From assembly GCA_017399905.1 (NCBI GenBank), contig JAFQAR010000083.1:1-45350 (forward strand): a DNA stretch of 45,350 nt, read 5' to 3'. Positions 15,686 through 23,189 of this stretch are shown here, piece by piece. The position numbers and the translations under genes are program-made. Source of the DNA: Bacteroidales bacterium (GTDB lineage: Bacteria > Bacteroidota > Bacteroidia > Bacteroidales > UBA932). Position 1 is the first letter of the stretch. Each line of letters opens with the position of its first letter. The notes below the pieces were generated by a model. That model worked only from the letters and a program-made list of their open reading frames with translations. It was not told where the DNA came from and ran no database searches.

Positions 15686-17356
15686 TTAATAACCCTCGTT
15701 CTGGTCCTCCTGGTTGATGTCAGGATTCCTGAGGATTTCATTTGACGGAATAGGGAAGACCGCCATGTATGGCTGATAATCGAAGTATCTTACTGAACCT
15801 CCGTTCTTCCTGTAATCGCTGGTTTCGCTCTTGTTAGGATACTCGCACTTGAACCATTCGTCTGCGATGCCCATTCTTACCATGCTGAAATAGAGGTCGA
15901 ACTCCTGGTTCAGCTCATGGCGACGCTCGATGAGGAGAGCGACTTTCCATACGTCTGCATTATAACCTTTTTCAGCCTTGTAGTTGGTGTAGAAAGTCTT
16001 TGCATCAGGAACGTCCACCACTGCAGTGTTGAGCATTTCGTTGAAGGCTCCTTCTACTGTGTTGCCTGGCTCGAGGTTACCCCATGCACGGTTACGGATC
16101 TGCTTGATCATCTCCCAACCTGTATTGGCATCTTCTGTCTCGAAGCAGCACTCAGCATAGTCGAGCATTACGCCGGCAAGTCTCTTGAAGGTAAGAGAAT
16201 GAGGAACGAAGATCTTCTGAGTAGAGTTAGGGTCATTCTTCCAGTATTTCAAAGTGTATACTGTAGGCATGTTCTCCGAACCCTGGAACCATCCGTCAAA
16301 TCCTTGTTTCACACCGATTGTCTGTCCTGTGAAAGGATTGGTGTCGCCAAGACCTACCATAGAGTACTGCTTACGCTTGTCACCAGGCTCGAATGAACGG
16401 TAAAGCTCGTATGAAAGACATAGTGAACCCCATCCGCCATGTTCAGGAGCAGCGCACATGCAGCTGTACCACATGGCCATGTCGACGTTGTTACCGCCCC
16501 AACCCATGTAGCCGAGCTCAGCGTACATAACTTCGAAGATCGATTCTTTAGTCCAGTGCTGGTTCCAGCCGTGAAGGTTTCCGTAGCATGGCTCAAGAGC
16601 ATATGTCTTGCTGTCGATGATATCCTTGAGGTGTGTCTTAGCCTCTGCGAATCTTTCCTGATACATCATCATTTCAGCGAGATAAGCTTTGCAGAAACCC
16701 TTGGTGATACGTCCGTATTCGCCGTTGCGAGGCTCCCAGTTGAGAACCTTCATTGCTTCAGTAAAGTCCTGCTCGATGAATTTGTACATCTCGTCAATCG
16801 ATTCAGGACGAGGCTTTCCAGGAGAGTTTGTGTAGGTGTCACCTGTCTTGAGGATAGGAACTCTGCCGAATACCTTAGTAAGGTAGAAGTTGTTGAAAGC
16901 CCTTATCGCCTTTGCTTCAGCCTCATACATCTTGATGTTTTCTTCTGAAGCGAAGATTGACTTGTCAGCCTTTGCAAGACCTTCGAGGAAACGGTTTGCG
17001 CGGTCAACGGCCCTGTAACTCATTCTCCAGGCAGTTGCAAGAGAACCCTTGTCAGGCTGTACGGCATGACGCTGCCACTCAGCATCCCATCCTGATGCCT
17101 GGCAGTCCATGGCAGAGTGGTTTGCAATGAATACCTGAGGCTTGAAACCCCATGTGTTGTCATCATCGGCAGGATTGTCCTGCTTTGTATAGAAGGTGTC
17201 ATAGATGCCGTTCAATCCGGCCTGGACATTCTCCTCAGTCTGGAACATGAAGTCTTCTGGAAGGATGTCATAGTGCTGTATGGTGAGGAAGTCCTCACAA
17301 GATGCCATAAACATTACGGCAGCACCTGTCAACAAGATTCTGAATATATTTTTCAT
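15686..17356 (-). CDS. susD: SusD/RagB-family glycan-binding lipoprotein
   Basis: A 556-residue outer-membrane lipoprotein with lipobox Met-Ala-Ser-Cys (Cys20). It has the helical TPR-like core of SusD proteins, with Ala-Lys-Ala-Ile-Arg-Ala-Phe-Asn-Asn-Phe-Tyr at about 147-157 and a C-terminal Pro-Ile-Pro-Ser-Asn-Glu-Ile motif. SusD lids the SusC channel and binds glycan at the surface. It follows the SusC reading frame by 13 bp and precedes GH9a by 36 bp. No second surface glycan-binding lipoprotein follows it, unlike in many PULs. Confidence 0.93.
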   Translation of the reverse strand: MKNIFRILLTGAAVMFMASCEDFLTIQHYDILPEDFMFQTEENVQAGLNGIYDTFYTKQDNPADDDNTWGFKPQVFIANHSAMDCQASGWDAEWQRHAVQPDKGSLATAWRMSYRAVDRANRFLEGLAKADKSIFASEENIKMYEAEAKAIRAFNNFYLTKVFGRVPILKTGDTYTNSPGKPRPESIDEMYKFIEQDFTEAMKVLNWEPRNGEYGRITKGFCKAYLAEMMMYQERFAEAKTHLKDIIDSKTYALEPCYGNLHGWNQHWTKESIFEVMYAELGYMGWGGNNVDMAMWYSCMCAAPEHGGWGSLCLSYELYRSFEPGDKRKQYSMVGLGDTNPFTGQTIGVKQGFDGWFQGSENMPTVYTLKYWKNDPNSTQKIFVPHSLTFKRLAGVMLDYAECCFETEDANTGWEMIKQIRNRAWGNLEPGNTVEGAFNEMLNTAVVDVPDAKTFYTNYKAEKGYNADVWKVALLIERRHELNQEFDLYFSMVRMGIADEWFKCEYPNKSETSDYRKNGGSVRYFDYQPYMAVFPIPSNEILRNPDINQEDQNEGY

Positions 17357-17369
17357 GATAACGTCAAAT

Positions 17370-17900
17370 TTAGAATGTTACATTTAATCCGAATGAAACT
17401 GACATAGGGAATGGGTAACGTCCCGAGTCGAAGCCGGTGAAGAGTACATTCGAACTTCCGATTTCAGGATCACCATACTTGTTGTAAGGTGAAACTGTGA
17501 GTACGTTGTCTGCGCTCAGGTATACTCTTACGTTCTCCATACGAGCGTATCTTACGACTTTCTTCGGAAGAGTGTATCCGATCTGGATGTTTGAAATCTT
17601 GAAGTAGTCTCCCTTCTTGATATAAGCATCTGATACACGGTAGTTCTTGTTGTAGTCAGTCTTTGTGATTCTGTGTGTAGTACTGTTCTTGTTTGTGCTG
17701 CTCCAAGCATTATTCACATATTCGGCAAGAACATTCTGGTAACCGCCTGTAGGGTTGTAAACAGACTGGAGACGTGCAGATGAATAAGAAAGAATGTCGA
17801 TTCCTGCTACTCCATGAGTGTTCATTGAGAAATCGAAGTTCTTGTATGAAAGATTGAGGATGAGACCGTATGTGAGTGTAGGGAATCCATGTCCGATCAC
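17370..17900 (-). pseudogene. C-terminal fragment of SusC (frameshifted)
   Basis: A 176-residue frame encoding the last beta-strands of a SusC-type barrel (Gly-Phe-Pro-Thr-Leu-Thr-Tyr-Gly and a final Ser-Val-Ser-Phe-Gly-Leu-Asn-Val-Thr-Phe ending in aromatic Phe). It continues the upstream SusC in the -1 frame. Adding one base at about 17898-17900 would join the reading frames as Ala-Glu-Lys-Val-Ile-Gly-His-Gly, which is normal SusC sequence. It has a possible GTG start overlapping the upstream TGA (GTGA), but no signal peptide, so alone it could not reach the outer membrane. Confidence 0.75.
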
Positions 17901-20536
17901 TTCTCTGCGGCATCAGTGATGGTTCCGTCACCGTTGAGGTCCACATACTTATAGTCTCCCGGCATTGTTGTAGCTTCCTGATATTTTCCTTCCGGTGCCT
18001 TTGCGTTAAGGGCATCGATTTCAGCCTGATCCTTGAAGATGCCGGCAACTCTGTATCCATAGTATGAACCTACAGGATATCCGTTCTGTGTAACAGAGTG
18101 GTTGTCCCACTGGTCTCCGTCTTCAGCACCACCGCCTCTCTTGTCCTTAGCGAAGATAGGGTCGCCTACCTCGATCGCCTTGTTCTTCAATGTAGTGGCA
18201 TTAGCGCTGACTGAGAAGAAGAAATCGCCGAAGCTTCTCTTGTATGTCGCCATCAGCTCGAAACCTGAGTTGCGGATATGACCTGCATTAGTGTATACAT
18301 TCTCAAAACCTGTCGAGATACGGATGTTCCTATAGAGGAGGAGATCCTTTGCGTCACGGATGAAGTAGTCTCCTGTGATTGTCAACTGGTCATCCCAGAA
18401 TCCGAGGTCGATACCGATGTTGGTCTGCTCGTTGGTCTCCCACTTGAGGTTTGTGTCGATCTCTTTCTGCTGAGCGATACCGGATGCTGTGATTCCGCCT
18501 GAATTGGTCTTGTTGTCAACCCAGTACATTGTGTGCTCTGATGACAGCTGTGGCACTGAAAGGTTTGTTCCGCCACCTGCGTTACCTGTCTGTCCCCAAC
18601 CTGCACGGATCTTGAAGTTGCTGATGAAGTCAACGTCAGACATGAAGTCTTCCTCGGCGATGTTCCATGCAACTGCAGCTGAAGGGAATGTTCCCCAACG
18701 GTTGCCGGCACCGAAGTTAGATGAACCGTCGCGACGTACTGTTGCAGTCACGATGTAGCGGTCGTCATATGCATAGTTCAGACGGGCGAAGTATGAAGCG
18801 AATCTGCTAAGACGGTTGAGGGCGCCGTTCGAGTTCCTTGATGACATGTCCTGGGTGAGTCCGAGGTCACGGATAGTGTTTGCAGGGAAATTGTCTGCGC
18901 TTGCATTGAGCCATGCTCCGTTATATGCGGAGATAGAGAATCCGGCCATTGCAGTGAAACGGTGTCCCTTCTTGTCAAGGTTATAGGTGAGGTAGCTCTC
19001 AAGACCGAGGTCGTTGCTCTGGCTCTGGTTGAGTGAGAAGCTGTCAGGACGTCCTTCAGAACCGAATGTTCTGTTGTTGACTACAGAATAGCCGTTGTAA
19101 GCGTTTGTATAAAGGTTGTAGCTTCCGATAGCCCTGAATACGAGACCCTTCATGATGTCGATCTGGAGGTTGGCACTCGCGAGTACGCGGTTGCCCTTTG
19201 TGAGGTTGTCCGACTCCATGAGTGATGCCACCTGATTGTCAAGACCCTTAGGAACGTCACCGTTACCTTCCTTCTTGTAGTGTCCCCATGAGCCGTCTTC
19301 AAGTTTTATAGGCATCGAGTAGAACTTTCCCTCCTCGACGTAGTCCATTGTAGGGATTGCAGCAACGATGTTTCTGAGGTTTCCGCCACCTGTGCGCTCG
19401 TGGTGAGTGTACTGGATGTTTGCACCTACGTGGATGAAGTTCTTTATCTTGTGGGTCACGTTTGCTCTCGCTGTGATCCTGTTGTAGAACGAATTGAGGA
19501 TGATACCCTGGTTGTTCAGATATCCGAACGAGATGTTTGCCTGTGTGTTCTCACTTCCGCCTGAAGCTGAAATGTCATATTTCTGACGTACTGCAGGTCT
19601 TGTAACCTCTTTCTGCCAGTCAATGTTGTTAAGCTTTCCGATATACTGCTCGCTGTATGCAAGGTTGGTCATCGTTGTTCCGTCAACTGCAACAGCCTGA
19701 CGTACTGCTGATGTGAAGAGGTCAGCATCTGCCATGTCCATTCTGTTCGCATTGAACTGAACGCCTACGTTAGCGCTGATGTTGAGGTTTGTCTTGCCTC
19801 TTCCACCTTTCTTTGTAGTGATGATTACTACACCGTTAGCACCCTTTGTACCGTAGATCGCTGTTGCTGAAGCATCCTTGAGGATCTCGATCGATTCCAC
19901 ATCCGTAGGGTTGAGGAAATCGATTGACGAACCTACCTGTACACCGTCAACTACGTAGAGAGGGTCTGCAGAACCGTTTACGGTAGCGACACCGCGGATA
20001 CGGATCGAGAAGCCTCCTTCAGGATCACCTGATGAACGGATTACCTGTACACCCGGAGCAATTCCCTGAAGACCTACACCGATGTTGGCTGGGCTGCGTC
20101 TTTCCATTTCTTCAGCGCTTACTGAAACAACGGAACCAGACAGGTCTGATTTCTTCATGGTACCGTAACCAACGACAACTGTTTCTTCCAGAACCTCCAC
20201 GTCATCATCAAGTACGAATGTCATGCTGCTTCCGGTAACAAGAGATGTCTTGCTGATATAACCGAGGAAACCTGCTTCAAGAGTCGAACCTTCCCTGACA
20301 GTGAGAGTGAAGTTTCCTTCGCCGTCAGTGAATGTTCCGTTAGTTGTTCCTGTTTCGATGACAGATGCTCCTGCGATAGGTGCGCCGGCCTTGTCAACGA
20401 CTTTTCCTTTTACTGTAACCGTGTTCTGTTCTGCAGAAACAGCATACGGATCCGGAGTCTTACCTGTTGAGTCAACAGGGAATGCGCATATCATCAATAA
20501 TGACAGTACGCCCAGAAAAGTAATTGTTTTTTTCAT
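17897..20536 (-). CDS. susC: SusC/RagA TonB-dependent transporter, truncated by frameshift
   Basis: An 879-residue frame containing a signal peptide, a carboxypeptidase-regulatory-like domain (about 40-115, Val-Thr-Val-Lys-Gly-Lys-Val-Val-Asp), a plug domain (about 125-240, with Tyr-Val-Val-Asp-Gly-Val and Ile-Tyr-Gly-Thr-Lys-Gly-Ala-Asn-Gly-Val) and most of the beta-barrel. SusC proteins import oligosaccharides across the outer membrane with TonB energy. The frame stops right after Asn-Gly-Asp-Gly-Thr-Ile-Thr-Asp, where intact SusC proteins continue into the last strands, found here in the -1 frame at 17370-17900. The joined length of about 1,055 residues is typical. A one-base deletion in the strain, an assembly error or recoding could each explain it; there is no obvious slippery homopolymer. 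Confidence 0.88.
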   Translation of the reverse strand: MKKTITFLGVLSLLMICAFPVDSTGKTPDPYAVSAEQNTVTVKGKVVDKAGAPIAGASVIETGTTNGTFTDGEGNFTLTVREGSTLEAGFLGYISKTSLVTGSSMTFVLDDDVEVLEETVVVGYGTMKKSDLSGSVVSVSAEEMERRSPANIGVGLQGIAPGVQVIRSSGDPEGGFSIRIRGVATVNGSADPLYVVDGVQVGSSIDFLNPTDVESIEILKDASATAIYGTKGANGVVIITTKKGGRGKTNLNISANVGVQFNANRMDMADADLFTSAVRQAVAVDGTTMTNLAYSEQYIGKLNNIDWQKEVTRPAVRQKYDISASGGSENTQANISFGYLNNQGIILNSFYNRITARANVTHKIKNFIHVGANIQYTHHERTGGGNLRNIVAAIPTMDYVEEGKFYSMPIKLEDGSWGHYKKEGNGDVPKGLDNQVASLMESDNLTKGNRVLASANLQIDIMKGLVFRAIGSYNLYTNAYNGYSVVNNRTFGSEGRPDSFSLNQSQSNDLGLESYLTYNLDKKGHRFTAMAGFSISAYNGAWLNASADNFPANTIRDLGLTQDMSSRNSNGALNRLSRFASYFARLNYAYDDRYIVTATVRRDGSSNFGAGNRWGTFPSAAVAWNIAEEDFMSDVDFISNFKIRAGWGQTGNAGGGTNLSVPQLSSEHTMYWVDNKTNSGGITASGIAQQKEIDTNLKWETNEQTNIGIDLGFWDDQLTITGDYFIRDAKDLLLYRNIRISTGFENVYTNAGHIRNSGFELMATYKRSFGDFFFSVSANATTLKNKAIEVGDPIFAKDKRGGGAEDGDQWDNHSVTQNGYPVGSYYGYRVAGIFKDQAEIDALNAKAPEGKYQEATTMPGDYKYVDLNGDGTITDAAEK

Positions 20537-20568
20537 AATGGTTGGTAGTTAAGTATTAATGTGGTTCT

Positions 20569-22950
20569 TTATCTTACGACTTTAGCCTTCGTGCCGGTGA
20601 TGCCGTTCACCTTGCTGCCGCTTACGGTGAACTTCTGCAGCTTGCCGTCTGACGGAATGCAGAGAAGTCCTTCTGCAGGTCTGCCGGTTGTGCTGTATAC
20701 CTTTACTGATATCTTGCTCCAGTCCATGTCTGCCGTAGACTGTGCGAGGGCTATGTGAGGAAGTGCGGAGCCGTCTTTCACGAGCATTATCACCGGAAGC
20801 TCTCCGTTTGCCTCGATGTGGTTCCAGCCAGGGTTGTAGACCTTGCCTGTCTGATAGTCGATCCATTTTCCGCCAGGGAGATAGACTGTCCTTGAAGTCA
20901 TGCCTTCCTCAAAGAGCGGAGCCACGAGGATCTGTGAACCGAAGAGATACTGGTCGTCAACCTTCCATGCTCCCGGATCGTCAGGGAACTCGATGAACAT
21001 CGCGCGAAGCATAGGAAGTCCCTTTTCAGTACATTCCTTGGCCTGAGCGTATACGTATGGCATGAGCTTGTACTTCATCTCGGCACTCTTGCGGAATACG
21101 TTCTGCACCTGCTCGCTTTCATAGAGCCAAGGCTCTGTAGGAGGAGCTCCGTGTGCTCTTGTGTGTGATGTGAGGAAGCCGAACGGCAGCCATCTGCAGT
21201 AGAGCTCGTCAGGTGTGGATTTTACGAATCCTCCCATGTCGTGGCTCCAGAACGAGAAGCCTGAGAGACCGAATGAGAGTCCTGAGTGGAGGGTACCGAT
21301 CATACCTGTGTCATCTGTTGATGCGTCTCCACCCCAGTGGAGAGGGTATCTCTGTGAGCCGGCCCATGCTGAGCGTGCCCAGATGATGTTTTCACCGTTG
21401 ATTTCCTTTGTGATCTCGGCTACCGCCTTGTTGTAGCGTGCCGGATAAAGGTTATGCTCATACCAGCCGCTCTTGCCTGATGCATACTGGCCGTTGAGAG
21501 GTGCACCTTCGCCGAAGTCAACCTTGATTGCGCCTACACCGATCTTGAGAAGGCCTGCAATCTTGTCCTGATACCATTTTACAGTCTCAGGATTCGAGAA
21601 GTCGAGTACGACATCCTCCTGCGGGAGCTGTCCGTTTCCGTTCTTCACGTAAAGGCCCTTCTCCACAAGCTCAGGGAAGAATACATTCTTCTGTGAGAAG
21701 TACGGAAGCTGCCAAAGGCTTACATGGAAGCCCATATCCTTAAGGTCAGCAAGCATCTTTGCAGGATCCGAGAATCTCTTCGGCGAGAATTTGTAGTCGC
21801 ACTGCCAGTCAACGTCGAACCATCCTGTGTCGAAATGGATGACGTCGCATGGATAGTTGTTTGAACGGATCTTTTCAGCGACATCGTAGCCTTCTTCCTG
21901 TGTGAAGTAGGTGATACGGCTCATCCATGTTCCGAATGACCAGAGCGGAGGCATCTGTGTCTTTCCTACAAGAGATGTATATTCGTCGAGGATGTCCTTA
22001 GGGTCGCCGAGGAAGATGAAGAGGTCAAGGTTCTCGTCGCCCATGAAGAGCTTGTTCAGTCCTATGTATGATGCTCCGAAGTCGCAGGTGACAGGTGCCG
22101 AAGTATGCATGAACATTCCGTATCCTCTGTCCGACATGAAGAACGGAACCGGCTTGTACATCTGGTCTGTTTCAGGACCCTGTGGGTCAGTTACATAAAG
22201 ATGTACCTTCTGTCCTGCCTTGTTGAGTGCAGTCGCTGACTCTCCGCATCCGAAGATCATTTCGCTTGGAGCCATTCTGAATACAGGATTGATGAGTCTG
22301 GCGTTGTCGCGTCCTCTCTTGATGAATGAGAAAGGAGTGTACTTTACCTGGCTGGCGCTGTTGTCACGGATTGCAGCGGTCTCGGTAAGTACCTTGCCGT
22401 CGGCATCCTTTATGACGATACGCCACGGATTCTTCTCGATGACGATCTGGCCGTACTCGCTCTTGTAGCTTACGGCATCTTCTGTCTCTGTGCCTGTCCA
22501 TGCGTCGCAAGACGGTACAGGACCCGCAAGCATTACCTCATCAGTGTTTTCTTCAGGCTCGACTATTGTCGTCAACATTCTGAGCCTCACTGTGCGTGGG
22601 GAAACGAAATCAATGCTGAATCTGTATGACGGATTGTTGTCATAAGCCGTCGAAGGGAAGTCAAGCATGCGCAGACGCATCGGCTGACGCAGGTTTGTGT
22701 TGAATGCCTGACGAGGTACAAGCTGGTGCCTTTGCCAATTGACCAGGCCTTCGCCTGTCGCGACGTCGAATGATTCGAGATGGTCGGCAAGGAACAGAAT
22801 GTTTCCCAATTCCCTGAAATCCTGGCTTACGTCTACTGCTTCATTCATCAGATATGTAACTCCGTTACTTGTCTGAGGCTGTGCAGATACTGACAGAGCT
22901 CCTAAAAGAAGTCCTGCCGTTGCAATCTTAAGGCATCTGGATAAATTCAT
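20569..22950 (-). CDS. GH31 YicI-type alpha-xylosidase-like enzyme (GH31b)
   Basis: A 793-residue family 31 enzyme with a signal peptide (Leu-Ser-Val-Ser-Ala-Gln, cleavage near 23) and no lipobox. The nucleophile motif Lys-Val-Asp-Phe-Gly-Glu (Asp478) corresponds to Lys-Thr-Asp-Phe-Gly-Glu of E. coli YicI alpha-xylosidase, and Trp-Gly-Gly-Asp (Asp542) is the matching acid/base. It is therefore of a different GH31 group from GH31a. It would remove alpha-xylose (or alpha-glucose) from the non-reducing end of oligosaccharides in the periplasm. I chose ATG 22950, which starts directly at the signal peptide; ATG 22962 is also possible. The longer open frame to 23067 lacks a signal-like N-terminus and covers the promoter region. 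SusC follows by 32 bp. Confidence 0.87.
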   Translation of the reverse strand: MNLSRCLKIATAGLLLGALSVSAQPQTSNGVTYLMNEAVDVSQDFRELGNILFLADHLESFDVATGEGLVNWQRHQLVPRQAFNTNLRQPMRLRMLDFPSTAYDNNPSYRFSIDFVSPRTVRLRMLTTIVEPEENTDEVMLAGPVPSCDAWTGTETEDAVSYKSEYGQIVIEKNPWRIVIKDADGKVLTETAAIRDNSASQVKYTPFSFIKRGRDNARLINPVFRMAPSEMIFGCGESATALNKAGQKVHLYVTDPQGPETDQMYKPVPFFMSDRGYGMFMHTSAPVTCDFGASYIGLNKLFMGDENLDLFIFLGDPKDILDEYTSLVGKTQMPPLWSFGTWMSRITYFTQEEGYDVAEKIRSNNYPCDVIHFDTGWFDVDWQCDYKFSPKRFSDPAKMLADLKDMGFHVSLWQLPYFSQKNVFFPELVEKGLYVKNGNGQLPQEDVVLDFSNPETVKWYQDKIAGLLKIGVGAIKVDFGEGAPLNGQYASGKSGWYEHNLYPARYNKAVAEITKEINGENIIWARSAWAGSQRYPLHWGGDASTDDTGMIGTLHSGLSFGLSGFSFWSHDMGGFVKSTPDELYCRWLPFGFLTSHTRAHGAPPTEPWLYESEQVQNVFRKSAEMKYKLMPYVYAQAKECTEKGLPMLRAMFIEFPDDPGAWKVDDQYLFGSQILVAPLFEEGMTSRTVYLPGGKWIDYQTGKVYNPGWNHIEANGELPVIMLVKDGSALPHIALAQSTADMDWSKISVKVYSTTGRPAEGLLCIPSDGKLQKFTVSGSKVNGITGTKAKVVR

Positions 22951-22979
22951 AGTGGTTGTCATTAGTTTTATGTTCTTCG

Positions 22980-22987
22980 CAAATTTA
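22980..22987 (-). promoter_or_regulatory. internal PUL promoter before GH31b
   Basis: TAAATTTG on the minus strand matches TAnnTTTG, with an expected start near 22973, about 20 bp before the GH31b ATG. About 80 bp upstream is the perfect palindrome ATGTATACAT (23068-23077) in AT-rich DNA, a possible regulator site. Confidence 0.5.
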
Positions 22988-23131
22988 AAGAAATCATTTT
23001 GCGGGTATGTGAAATTTTGTGTTGGCGAAGTGTGCGTTTTGTTTCCATTATACGTATCAATAATCACATGTATACATTTTGTTTCATTCTCGGGTGTTCA
23101 ATGTCACCTCGGAGTTACGGTTGCAGAAATG

Positions 23132-23164
23132 AAGGAGGCTGAACTGTCACAGCTCAGCCTCCTT
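23132..23164 (-). terminator. hairpin between GH9b and GH31b
   Basis: An 11-bp perfect stem (AAGGAGGCTGA and its complement) lies 26 bp after the GH9b stop. Only a weak T tract follows, so it may be a leaky terminator or an mRNA-stabilising hairpin that separates the two halves of the PUL. Confidence 0.6.
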
Positions 23165-23189
23165 GCGCAAAATAACTATTAAACTAACC

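Noticed and set aside
17880-17910. Programmed ribosomal frameshift in SusC
   Set aside because: No slippery heptamer or clear downstream stimulatory structure is visible; an indel or assembly error is simpler. Kept as a finding only because the disruption itself matters.
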